Assembly (NCBI RefSeq): GCF_009828055.1
Contig: NZ_WTYB01000001.1
Coordinates: forward strand, 201,183 to 265,182
Length of the DNA stretch: 64,000 nucleotides
From: Erythrobacter ramosus
GTDB taxonomy: Bacteria > Pseudomonadota > Alphaproteobacteria > Sphingomonadales > Sphingomonadaceae
Direction: 5' to 3'
The position numbers and the translations under genes are program-made. Positions 16,925-23,483 of the stretch are shown here, piece by piece. The stretch's first letter is position 1. Each line of letters begins with the position of its first letter. The notes below the pieces were generated by a model. That model was not told the origin of the DNA, made no database searches, and worked only from the letters and a program-made list of their open reading frames with translations.

Positions 16925-17529
16925 TGGGTCTTCCCGTCATCCGCTTTGACGCCCAGGAATTCGCGGCGCAGCTGTGCGACGGCGTCAGAGGAAAGGCCTG
17001 CATCGCGCGCCAGAACCTCTACTCGCTTAGCTGCTGCCTGGATCTGTTTGTTGGCCCGAGCCTCAAGCTTTTTACGGTATTCTTCAGAGTTGCTCTGGGC
17101 GTTGACAGCCGATTGCAGCGCTCGCCCTAGCTCCATCAGATCCTTGGGAGACAACTCGCCACCTTCGAGGGTCTGATACATCGCGGTCTTGAGCATCTCT
17201 GCCACGGTGACAGTCACATGGTCCGGGCCATCGGTCCCGAGGCTCTGGACGAGGTCGGAAGCCATTCGGCGAACCTCATCAAGCTTACGGAACTGGATGG
17301 CCTTTCGCACCGAGTAGCGATTGAATGCTCCGCGACTGACCGGCGGGATACCTTTGTCGGCTAGGCGCAGGTTGAACTCTTCGAGGATGGTTGTCTGCGG
17401 CAAACGCGTCACGCGCAGCTGCTCAATCGCCCATGCTACGTCGTTGTCAGCCTCGGGTGGCAGCTGATCAATGGTAGAGAGCCAGCCTCTACCTTCGCGA
17501 CGATCGGGAACCGAAGTGTCTTCGTTCAT
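16921..17529 (-). CDS. Terminase small subunit-like, Mu gp27 family (DUF3486)
   Basis: A 202-residue protein with the DUF3486 opening LSTIDQLPPEADNDVAWAI, LPQTTILEEFNLRLADKG and GAFNRYSVRKAIQFR, then a helical, charged C-terminal half (EEYRKKLEARANKQIQAAAK). The N-terminal part is a putative DNA-binding domain that recognises phage ends for packaging. It overlaps both neighbours by ATGA. Directly upstream lies a shorter paralogue of its first 70 residues. Confidence 0.9.
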   Translation of the reverse strand: MNEDTSVPDRREGRGWLSTIDQLPPEADNDVAWAIEQLRVTRLPQTTILEEFNLRLADKGIPPVSRGAFNRYSVRKAIQFRKLDEVRRMASDLVQSLGTDGPDHVTVTVAEMLKTAMYQTLEGGELSPKDLMELGRALQSAVNAQSNSEEYRKKLEARANKQIQAAAKRVEVLARDAGLSSDAVAQLRREFLGVKADDGKTQ

Positions 17530-17879
17530 CGGTCACCCCGCCGCAACAAAATGCCCAAAACAAGACCAAGCGCGCAGCCAGCCGTGAACGTGCCGACTGA
17601 GACGGAAGAAAAGCCCGAAGCGCCTTTCGCAATGCGCGAAGGCGGTACCTCACGAACATCGCTCCCCTGCGCCTTCCTCACCGAATACCGGCTGAAGGCG
17701 CCCTTGCTGATCGGCTTGCAGCCATGGTCCGCGATCCGCGCGTTGAACTCGCGCAGGATCTCGGTTTGCGGTATGCGCCGTTCCTTCAGCTCAGCATTGA
17801 CCCAGGCGATATCCTCGTCGCACACCTCGGGCAGGATCTCGATCGAGGACAGTTTTCCGCGTCCGCTTCGCTTTGCCAT
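17526..17879 (-). CDS. Truncated gp27/DUF3486 paralogue with a C-terminal membrane segment
   Basis: A 117-residue protein (MAKRSGRGKLSSIEILPEV...). Residues 10-70 match the first domain of the next gene closely: LSSIEILPEVCDEDIAWV against LSTIDQLPPEADNDVAWA, then PQTEILREFNARIADHG, then GAFSRYSVRKA. The helical second half is absent and replaced by a linker and the hydrophobic VGTFTAGCALGLVLGILL near the end. The start at 17879 follows GAGGGATGTGTGAC. It looks like a tandem duplicate that gained a membrane anchor; role unknown. Confidence 0.8.
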   Translation of the reverse strand: MAKRSGRGKLSSIEILPEVCDEDIAWVNAELKERRIPQTEILREFNARIADHGCKPISKGAFSRYSVRKAQGSDVREVPPSRIAKGASGFSSVSVGTFTAGCALGLVLGILLRRGDR

Positions 17880-17880
17880 G

Positions 17881-18186
17881 TCACACATCCCTCGGGCGGG
17901 CGACGCCCTCGATGATGATCCGCCGCTCGACATGATCGCGTCCGGTCGCTGTGAGCTCCGCGACCAGCAGCTCACCCAAGTCGATCAGACGCACCGCGTC
18001 CAGCTCGGCCAGTGCGCGAAGCTGGGTGCGCACCCAGTCGCGCGACCGCCGCACGCCGATCACGTCGAGGACGTGGGTCATTGCCTGGTCATTGAGCCGC
18101 CCGTCGACCTGCTTGGCCAGCTCGTTGAGAATGGCGAGGCGCGCGTCGCGTGCAATCGCCGCATTGAGATCGGTTGTGAGGCTCAC
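17881..18186 (-). CDS. Small winged-helix-like phage protein (VpaChn25_0724-type, Mu gp26 position)
   Basis: A 101-residue protein (MSLTTDLNAAIARDARLAIL...) with the repeatedly seen sequence VIGVRRSRDWVRTQLRALAE and ending LTATGRDHVERRIIIEGVARPR, which places it in the small phage family often named VpaChn25_0724. The helix pattern and the C-terminal LTxxGRDHVERR element recall a winged helix that reads DNA. It overlaps the upstream gene by ATGA. Likely part of the packaging or head module. Confidence 0.72.
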   Translation of the reverse strand: MSLTTDLNAAIARDARLAILNELAKQVDGRLNDQAMTHVLDVIGVRRSRDWVRTQLRALAELDAVRLIDLGELLVAELTATGRDHVERRIIIEGVARPRDV

Positions 18187-18632
18187 TTCTCCATCCCCTT
18201 CGGAACGACGACTGACATGATCAGCGTGAGGTTGCGGTCGATGTGATCAACCTTCGCGGCCACGGCTGCTGAGGCCTCAGCACGCTCTCCCAGTTTTTCG
18301 GACAGCGCGCGCTGGCGGGCTTCGATATCGGGCAGCACCTTGGCCACCTTGTCGATCGCCTTCTCCAGCCTCTTGATGTCGGCGACGCTTGCGAGCTCTT
18401 CGTCGAAACTGTCGAGCCGCTTCTCGATCTGGCCAACCTTGGCCTTCACGCCCGAAAGCTCACCATCGATCGACGTCTTAATTGCGGCCAGCTCGCTGCC
18501 AACCGTCGCCAGCTTCTTGTCCAGCCCGCCGGTGCCAACCGGGTTGCGCGCGCCGCCGCGCCAGATGGCTGCGCCAATGCCGATCACGATCACAAGGATG
18601 ATCAACAGTTCGATGATATTGCTGGGGCTCAT
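18183..18632 (-). CDS. DUF2730-like membrane-anchored coiled-coil protein (Mu gp25 position)
   Basis: A 149-residue protein: one membrane segment (IIELLIILVIVIGIGAAIW) at the N-terminus, then a long coiled coil (LATVGSELAAIKTSIDGELS... VGQIEKRLDSFDEEL... LSEKLGERAEASAAVAAKVD). This is the layout of DUF2730 proteins that lie before gp26 and gp27 in Mu-like phages. The start at 18632 overlaps the holin-like stop (ATGA); a longer reading to 18839 runs through that gene and is rejected. Function in the family is unknown. Confidence 0.75.
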   Translation of the reverse strand: MSPSNIIELLIILVIVIGIGAAIWRGGARNPVGTGGLDKKLATVGSELAAIKTSIDGELSGVKAKVGQIEKRLDSFDEELASVADIKRLEKAIDKVAKVLPDIEARQRALSEKLGERAEASAAVAAKVDHIDRNLTLIMSVVVPKGMEK

Positions 18633-19129
18633 GAGCCGTCTGGTCCTTCGTTTGGGTGGGCCGCATCGTGGCCACCGGCGATGTCTCGCTGGGGATCGAT
18701 GCCGACTGGTCCACTGATAGTGCTGGTCGCCCCGGCGAAAGCGCGGCGCACGAAGTCCTTCACCTGCTCGCCAAACAGTTCGAGCAGGGAGAAACCGGAA
18801 AAGCCGAGACCGATGGCCACGACGAAAGCGAACAGCCACCCGGGGCGGCTTTCAATGATCCAAAGCTGGACGACGACGAGCATGATGAAGCTGACCAGCA
18901 GGCGCAGCTTCCAGCCCAGATCAGCCTCTGTCCGGACGGTAAAGGGCCGCGCCGCGACAATGCCGACCGCGCCGAGAATGCAAGTCACCACTGGGATCGG
19001 CAGGCCCGCCAGATCCAGAAGGAAGCGATCACCCAACGGGGTCTCCACATCAGGCACCACCACGGCGACAGCGAGCGTCGGCAACCAGACGGCGGCGAAC
19101 TTGGAGAAAGATAAAGGCTCGCCCATCAT
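18629..19129 (-). CDS. Holin-like membrane protein
   Basis: About 166 residues from MMGEPLSFSKFAAVWLPTLA. Four hydrophobic stretches can be seen (FAAVWLPTLAVAVVV, PVVTCILGAVGIVAA, LLVSFIMLVVVQLWII, LFAFVVAIGLGFSGFSLL), followed by a soluble, charged tail. It lies in the lysis cassette, after lysozyme, spanins and the zinc-finger gene, so a holin that opens the inner membrane is likely. The start overlaps the preceding stop (TGATG). Another role for a membrane protein cannot be excluded. Confidence 0.65.
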   Translation of the reverse strand: MMGEPLSFSKFAAVWLPTLAVAVVVPDVETPLGDRFLLDLAGLPIPVVTCILGAVGIVAARPFTVRTEADLGWKLRLLVSFIMLVVVQLWIIESRPGWLFAFVVAIGLGFSGFSLLELFGEQVKDFVRRAFAGATSTISGPVGIDPQRDIAGGHDAAHPNEGPDGS

Positions 19130-19341
19130 CACCGGCCGCGCTCGATCTTGGTCTGGCAATCGACGCACCGCGTGGCCGATGGCAGCGCCATCCGGCGCGC
19201 CTCCTCGATCTTGTCGCCGCAGCCGAGGCAGAACTCCTCACCCAGCCCGACCAGGTTGTTGCGGATGCGCTGGACCGCGGCGTCGCGCTGGAGCCGTTCG
19301 AACTCCTCGGCCCGCTCGATCGACCTTTCACCCAGATCCAT
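19129..19341 (-). CDS. DksA/TraR-type C4 zinc-finger protein
   Basis: A 70-residue protein with the finger FCLGCGDKIEEARRMALPSA followed by TRCVDCQTKIE. The small size, without the long coiled coil of DksA, fits the TraR/phage subgroup that can enter the secondary channel of RNA polymerase. The N-terminal AEEFERLQRDAAVQRIRNN helix carries the acidic residues such proteins use. It sits between the spanin and holin-like genes, so it is expressed with the late lysis genes. Confidence 0.85.
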   Translation of the reverse strand: MDLGERSIERAEEFERLQRDAAVQRIRNNLVGLGEEFCLGCGDKIEEARRMALPSATRCVDCQTKIERGR

Positions 19342-20003
19342 TACCGGCTCCCTTCAGGAGTGAACCGGACGGCGGATTGACCGAGCGCCCAGACGATCAG
19401 GGCATCGTGGCGGCGCGCATCTTCGCTGGCACGCTGCGCCTGGTCGATGGTGAGGCAGACAAACTGCGAAGGGCAGAGCGGCTGAGCGGTCAGATCTCGG
19501 GCGGCAGAAACGTCAGGATTGCCGGGCGCACCAGCAGCTCGGCCGGCGGCGTCGCGGGCTTCGGGCAGACCAGCTGGGTTGGCACGGCCGGGATCGCCTG
19601 CGGCGGCGTTTCGCGCCCGCAAGCGGTCAAAGCGGGCAGAGACAGCAGCAAGATCGCTGCGCAGATTTCGGGTGACTTCATATGTGACAGCCTCCTGTTC
19701 GGCTTCGACGCGCGCGACGTTGGCCTTGGCCTGGCGCTGGGCCTCGTCGCTGGCGTCGATGTAGTTTGTGATGGTGCCGAGGTGCGCCAGCTGGGTGTCG
19801 GTGAGCAGCTGCTCGGTCTCGGCCAGATCTTCGCGCAAATCGGGAACGACGATGATCGCCGCCCAGAGGAATGCCGGGACGAAGGCGGCAAGCAGCGCAT
19901 TGCGCACATCGCTAAGCACCCACTTAAGCGCGGCTAAGAGGCCCTTTAGAACGGCCTCAAGCCCGCCCGCAGCGAGCAATTTGAAGGCTGCCCAGCTGAT
20001 CAC
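19341..20003 (-). CDS. Rz-like inner-membrane spanin
   Basis: A 220-residue protein with a hydrophobic N-terminal segment (LLAAFVPAFLWAAIIVV, about residues 37-53) and then a long Glu/Ala/Gln-rich coiled coil (AETEQLLTDTQLAHLGTI, AQRQAKANVARVEAEQEAV). The layout fits an Rz inner-membrane spanin that spans the periplasm and joins a lipoprotein partner to fuse the two membranes. The partner gene lies nested in another frame. It overlaps the lysozyme stop by ATGA. No Cys-rich or enzymatic motif is visible. Confidence 0.75.
   Translation of the reverse strand: MISWAAFKLLAAGGLEAVLKGLLAALKWVLSDVRNALLAAFVPAFLWAAIIVVPDLREDLAETEQLLTDTQLAHLGTITNYIDASDEAQRQAKANVARVEAEQEAVTYEVTRNLRSDLAAVSARFDRLRARNAAAGDPGRANPAGLPEARDAAGRAAGAPGNPDVSAARDLTAQPLCPSQFVCLTIDQAQRASEDARRHDALIVWALGQSAVRFTPEGSR
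19490..19681 (-). CDS. Rz1-like outer-membrane spanin lipoprotein, nested in the Rz gene
   Basis: A 63-residue product in a second frame wholly inside the Rz-like gene. Its ATG at 19681 has the strong site AGGAGG with a 9-nt spacer. The protein starts MKSPEICAAILLLSLPALTA and has a lipobox ending in Cys21 (L-T-A-C). The mature part is about 43 residues with 11 prolines. Nested, proline-rich lipoproteins of this kind are the o-spanins of Rz/Rz1 pairs. A longer reading to 19909 has no ribosome site. Confidence 0.88.
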   Translation of the reverse strand: MKSPEICAAILLLSLPALTACGRETPPQAIPAVPTQLVCPKPATPPAELLVRPAILTFLPPEI

Positions 20004-20584
20004 GCGGCACCTGGCTCTTTGCGGGCAAGCGCCGCGCGAACCTCATCCTTGATGTCAATCTGGCGCGCGCTCGACCAGATCGGATTGCGCGGCTCGCGCC
20101 GATTGACCCGGTCGTAGATGGTGACGACGCCGTCGCCGCTCCAGCGACCATCGAAGAACAGGTCGCGCTCTGCCTTGCGGCGGGCGATGATCTCGCGTGG
20201 CCGCGACCAGTGCATAAACTCGGTCCACGCCTTGTCGCGGCGACCGAGCAGGAAGGACTGCACCCAATCGGCCCGCCCGATCGCACCGGTGTTCCAGTGA
20301 AATGAGAGCGCTGCAGCGAGCTGCGCTTCGGTCAGCTCGCGCCCACGGAAGGCTGCTCGAACCTGCGGCAAGTACTTGTCCCGCAGCAGCCATTCGAAGA
20401 TCTCGACCGCGCGTTCAATGGTCGAAGGATTCGAGGTGTAGCGATCGACCTGGTGCCCGCTGGCACTGGTGACGCCGAACCCCCAGGTCAGCTTGCCGGC
20501 GCTGCACTTGTAGGACTCGAGGACGAGGCCTTCATGCTCGGCGACTTCGAGAAGGGTGCGTTCGGAGAGAAGAGCTTCGGCCAT
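20000..20584 (-). CDS. Endolysin, GH24 lysozyme
   Basis: A 194-residue murein hydrolase. VAEHEGLVLESYKCSAGKLT then WGFGVTSASGH is the GH24 active-site region: Glu18, Cys27 and Thr33 have the spacing of T4 lysozyme Glu11-Asp20-Thr26, with Cys in place of Asp. FHWNTGAIGRADW and WSRPREIIARRKAERDLFF are the second and third conserved parts. No secretion signal is seen, so it needs a holin. The 23-bp late element lies 31 nt before the start at 20584; a longer reading to 20644 would include that element. Confidence 0.9.
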   Translation of the reverse strand: MAEALLSERTLLEVAEHEGLVLESYKCSAGKLTWGFGVTSASGHQVDRYTSNPSTIERAVEIFEWLLRDKYLPQVRAAFRGRELTEAQLAAALSFHWNTGAIGRADWVQSFLLGRRDKAWTEFMHWSRPREIIARRKAERDLFFDGRWSGDGVVTIYDRVNRREPRNPIWSSARQIDIKDEVRAALARKEPGAA

Positions 20585-20615
20585 GCATCCGCTATGGGCT
20601 GCGGAGCGCTCCGGC

Positions 20616-20638
20616 GGCATGCCCGCGGCGGCGGGCGG
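20616..20638 (-). promoter_or_regulatory. Late control element before the lysozyme gene (Plys-like), copy 1 of a 23-bp repeat
   Basis: The same 23 bp as at 11351-11373, with the dyad GCCCGC-CGCC-GCGGGC then ATGCC, lying 31 nt before the lysozyme ATG and just after the Mor-type stop. Between it and the ATG is the palindrome CGGAGCGCTCCG; in the other copy this spot has AGCAC and GTGCT as an interrupted dyad. Mu has its promoter Plys at this place. Confidence 0.55.
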
Positions 20639-20644
20639 ATGCAC

Positions 20645-21019
20645 TCAGAAGAGGTCTAACTGCTTGCTGCTATGCGCTCGATTGGGGCGTTCTGACAAGC
20701 CGGGTTCCCGAGCGAAGAGTTTTTCCACACCGGTCTCGCCAATGCCAAGACGGCGCGCGATCTGCCGGTTGGAAAGGCCGCGCTCGCGGTAAAACAGCGC
20801 CCGATCGCGGCGGGCCAGCGGCACGCGGATGGTGGCAGGCGCCAGCGCGCGGCTGAGTTTCTCGGCGATTTCGCGGCCAAGTGTCTCGACCAGCTCGCTG
20901 TCGTCGGCGAGCTTGTAGGGGACGTAGAGGCGGGTGCCGCCGAAGCTCTGCGCGAGCTTCACGAATCCTTCTCGGCCGAGGATAGATCGCAGCTCGCGCG
21001 TGAGATCGCCGACGATCAT
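20645..21019 (-). CDS. mor: Mor/C-family transcriptional activator
   Basis: A 124-residue protein (MIVGDLTRELRSILGREGFV...). FGGTRLYVPYK then DSELVETLGREIAEKLSRAL form the Mor dimerisation part; RDRALFYRERGLSNRQIARR then LGIGETGVEKLF is the C-terminal HTH. Mor and C of Mu bind dyads near -43 and switch on middle and late genes. Only one such gene is seen here. The start 21019 is chosen from TAATG overlap with the gene before. It is the best candidate to act on the 23-bp repeats. Confidence 0.88.
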   Translation of the reverse strand: MIVGDLTRELRSILGREGFVKLAQSFGGTRLYVPYKLADDSELVETLGREIAEKLSRALAPATIRVPLARRDRALFYRERGLSNRQIARRLGIGETGVEKLFAREPGLSERPNRAHSSKQLDLF

Positions 21020-21216
21020 TAGTCTTCCTTCGGCTCCCAGACGGGATCGCCGGTGCCCGGTGACTGGGCGAGCGGGAGCGGTGCCTCGCAAGCGGCGCAT
21101 TCGGCCGTGACGCGGCCGACGTTCCATGCCTTCCCCCCGCAGCAGGGGCAGCGGTTGGTCTCGCCCGGCCAGTAGAGCATCGGCGCAGGGCGCGCGAAGG
21201 TGGCGCGGGCGTTCAT
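21019..21216 (-). CDS. Small zinc-ribbon-like phage protein
   Basis: A 65-residue protein with the four-cysteine knuckle pattern NRCPCCGGKAWNVGRVTAEC then AACEAPLPL, which should bind one zinc. The ends are low in secondary structure (PAPMLYWPGET; DPVWEPKED). It overlaps the genes on both sides (ATGA and TAATG) in the middle region between GemA and the Mor-type activator. Function unknown. Confidence 0.65.
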   Translation of the reverse strand: MNARATFARPAPMLYWPGETNRCPCCGGKAWNVGRVTAECAACEAPLPLAQSPGTGDPVWEPKED

Positions 21217-21377
21217 GCCAAAACGTCCTTCAGCAGCGCGATCTGGTCGGCGGACAGGGTGATCTCATGGAGCCCGGCCGGCTTGCTCTGGCGAATGACC
21301 AGTTTGCCGGAATCGAGCTTCGCCAGCGTCATCTGCGAGAACGCATTGCTGCCGAGGTTGTGGGTACCGGCCTTCAT
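21213..21377 (-). CDS. 54-residue phage protein of unknown function
   Basis: The start ATG at 21377 has GGGAGG with a 7-nt spacer and overlaps the GemA stop (ATGA); the stop overlaps the next start (ATGA). The product is MKAGTHNLGSNAFSQMTLAK followed by LDSGKLVIRQSKPAGLHEIT and LSADQIALLKDVLA. It looks like a small folded protein with two strands and a helix. No family recognised, but coupling at both ends makes a real gene likely. Confidence 0.7.
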   Translation of the reverse strand: MKAGTHNLGSNAFSQMTLAKLDSGKLVIRQSKPAGLHEITLSADQIALLKDVLA

Positions 21378-22087
21378 GCCACACCTCCCGCTGCGCGCAG
21401 CTTGTCGCCCAGCGCCTTGGCGAGGCGCTGGTAGGCTTCCGCATCCATCGGCCCTTCAGCGCCGGTTTTGATGCCGCACAGCCGGAAGGCGGCGTTATCA
21501 ATCGTCCAGTCGGCCGGGATCTCGCCAGCACCCTTCAGCTTCCACAGGATCGCCCGGCAAAGCCCTTCGTGAAGTGCGCGCGGCGGCAGGTTGTTGCCGG
21601 CCTCGTCGGTCTGCGGCCAGCCATGGCGCACCGCCATCGCCTTCAGCGCCTCGATCAGGCGGAACGCATCGGACTGCTTGGCCCAGACAAGGCGCTCGCA
21701 CTTCAGCTGCCGCTTGGCGAAGGCTTCCAGCGCCTGTTCGGACGCGTTCTGCACCGCATTGAGATGGTGGAGCGAGATCCACAGCGCCCGCGCCTTGCGC
21801 GCCATCGGATGCTGCGCCGGGCGGGTTGCGGGGTTGCTCGCCGGGTTCTTCGGCAGCGGCTTGAAACCCTGCGCCTCAAGCCGCTTCAACGCGCGTTCCA
21901 ACTCGGCTTCCGTGCAATCGCCCGCGCTGCTGCGGCCAGTTTCTTCCAGCATGATCTGCCGGTAATCATCGTCCGCCAAAGCAAGCTGCTTCTTGGCGAC
22001 GTGGATCTTCGCCAGCATCGCGCGGCGGCGGCGATCGGTGGGGTTGAACTGCGCGGGCGCAGCTTTGACAGCGGCAAGTGCCATCAT
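21374..22087 (-). CDS. gemA: GemA/Mu gp16-like regulatory protein (DUF1018)
   Basis: A 237-residue protein. The DUF1018 core is near the N-terminus (AKIHVAKKQLALADDDYRQI then MLEETGRSSA), and KPLPKNPASNP is a linker to a second part with ALWISLHHLNAVQNASEQAL and KQSDAFRLIEALKAMAVRHG. GemA of Mu modulates host gene expression and DNA relaxation early in growth. It lies after transposase genes A and B as in Mu. Two ATG codons in a row at 22087 and 22084 could both serve as start. Confidence 0.85.
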   Translation of the reverse strand: MMALAAVKAAPAQFNPTDRRRRAMLAKIHVAKKQLALADDDYRQIMLEETGRSSAGDCTEAELERALKRLEAQGFKPLPKNPASNPATRPAQHPMARKARALWISLHHLNAVQNASEQALEAFAKRQLKCERLVWAKQSDAFRLIEALKAMAVRHGWPQTDEAGNNLPPRALHEGLCRAILWKLKGAGEIPADWTIDNAAFRLCGIKTGAEGPMDAEAYQRLAKALGDKLRAAGGVA

Positions 22088-22242
22088 GCGTCTCCTGTGA
22101 TTGCGGCGAGGCCGACCGCGACGATCGCGGCGAGGACCATGATGATCACCATGCCGATCGCTTCGGACCGGGCGGTGCCGGGACCGCGCACGGCATCAAG
22201 CTCGCGCGCGGCGTGGCGGTAGAGATCGAAGAGGCGGATCAT
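22084..22242 (-). CDS. Small single-pass membrane protein
   Basis: A 52-residue product: a charged start (MIRLFDLYRHAARELDAVRG) and a C-terminal hydrophobic helix (IGMVIIMVLAAIVAVGLAA). It overlaps both neighbours (ATGA). A longer reading to 22422 runs through the upstream gene and is not favoured. Function unknown; an early membrane effector is possible. Confidence 0.6.
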   Translation of the reverse strand: MIRLFDLYRHAARELDAVRGPGTARSEAIGMVIIMVLAAIVAVGLAAITGDA

Positions 22243-22496
22243 GGCGCAGGCCTCACGGAAATCGCGGCCAGCCACTGCGCCACACCGTCCGAGCCCATCT
22301 CGGTGCCAATCAGCTGAGTGACGCCGGTGCCCCATTCCCCGGTCGGGCAGACGGCAAGCGTCGCAATGTGAAAGAGGCAAGGGTTCCCCGTCTCGGCAAG
22401 GAGCACAACGGATGCGCTCCACCCGTTATCGAAGTTGAAGCGCACGCGCGGCGCGCCGGTTTCCGGACAAAGGTCCGCCTCGAACGCCGCGCTCAT
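22239..22496 (-). CDS. Phage protein of unknown function downstream of B
   Basis: An 85-residue protein (MSAAFEADLCPETGAPRVRF...) with NFDNGWSASVVLLAETG and a C-terminal QWLAAISVRPAP. The beta-rich pattern with two Cys gives no clear family. The start at 22496 overlaps the B stop (ATGA), which decides it over the ATG at 22508. Confidence 0.62.
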   Translation of the reverse strand: MSAAFEADLCPETGAPRVRFNFDNGWSASVVLLAETGNPCLFHIATLAVCPTGEWGTGVTQLIGTEMGSDGVAQWLAAISVRPAP

Positions 22497-23467
22497 GCCC
22501 GGATCCACCGAGTAGCGCGGTACATCTGCGCTTCACGCAGATCGCTCAGTGACAGGCCCCGGCTCTCATCATCGGCGGCGGCGAGCATCGATCCCGCCTC
22601 GATCAGTTGCTGGCATTCCCCCAGCCCGCCCGAATCCGGCGTCAACGCGATCTTTTCCAGATAGGCACGGATATCAGGCTGGGTGATCTGCCAGCCATCG
22701 CAGAACTGCGCCACATCCGTGCGGGTCGGCAGGCGCTGAACGTGGCGCATGGCGATCCGGCGGTTGAGGCGCGCGAACTGGTCGCGGTGCCGCCCGGTCT
22801 CGATGCGCGCCAGCAGCTCCTCATTGCCGAGGAAGCATACGCCGACGCCGGTTTCATCGTGCCAGTTGCGGATTTCCTCGATCCCTTCGATGCCAAGGAA
22901 GTTGGCCTCGTCGATCACCAGCAGGCCTTTGCGGCCGCGCACCCGCTCGATCACGATGCGCGAGGCATCAGCAGTCGACAGGCGGCGGGGATCAAGCTTC
23001 AGCGCCTTGTGTACTTCAAGGATCATCGGCAGCAGGCGGTTGGTGCTGGGCTTCATGGTCGCCGTCCACACCATCCCTGCCCGCTCGGCATATTCGCGCA
23101 CCGTCTTGGTCTTCCCGGTGCCGGGCCCGGTCGCGCCGACCGTGATGCGGCCCATGTGCGCAATTTCGAGCAGCATCATCAGCCGCTGGCTGGTCTCTGT
23201 CTCGATGAAGCCGGGGTTGACCGGCAGGGACTGCTGCCGCTTTTCCTTGGCCTCGACCGACTGCATGAACTGGAACAACCGGCGTGCGATGTTCTCGTTG
23301 TTGCCCTGGTAAGTGCCGGCGCAGAACGGCTGCAGCGTGCCTGCCGGGATCCCGGTCTCGCGCGAAAGCTGCGCCCAGGGAACCGGCGGATCGGTCATCT
23401 CGCGATGGCCGACAATCCAGAGCCGCATCTCCTCGACGTCAACCGGCAAGTCCTTAACGTTGATCAT
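22493..23467 (-). CDS. Transposition ATPase B (MuB-like)
   Basis: A 324-residue AAA+ ATPase. The N-terminal part has the HTH-like PVPWAQLSRETGIPAGTLQP. Walker A is GATGPGTGKTKT at about residues 111-122 and Walker B GLLVIDEANFLG near 182-193; FLGNEELLARIETG then FARLNRRI is the sensor and arginine region. MuB coats target DNA, delivers it to the transposase and gives target immunity. The start at 23467 follows GAGGAGG, directly after the transposase stop. Length is close to MuB (312). Confidence 0.93.
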   Translation of the reverse strand: MINVKDLPVDVEEMRLWIVGHREMTDPPVPWAQLSRETGIPAGTLQPFCAGTYQGNNENIARRLFQFMQSVEAKEKRQQSLPVNPGFIETETSQRLMMLLEIAHMGRITVGATGPGTGKTKTVREYAERAGMVWTATMKPSTNRLLPMILEVHKALKLDPRRLSTADASRIVIERVRGRKGLLVIDEANFLGIEGIEEIRNWHDETGVGVCFLGNEELLARIETGRHRDQFARLNRRIAMRHVQRLPTRTDVAQFCDGWQITQPDIRAYLEKIALTPDSGGLGECQQLIEAGSMLAAADDESRGLSLSDLREAQMYRATRWIRA

Positions 23468-23483
23468 GGTCGAGTCTTCCTCC

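Noticed and set aside
15410..17176. Plus-strand frame of 588 codons
   Set aside because: Antisense to the large terminase gene.
19920..19955. CTAAGAGGCCCTTTAG, similar to CTAAGAGGCCCCTCAA near 13410, considered as a shared regulatory site
   Set aside because: The first lies within the well-supported spanin coding frame and the resemblance is short; chance is likely.
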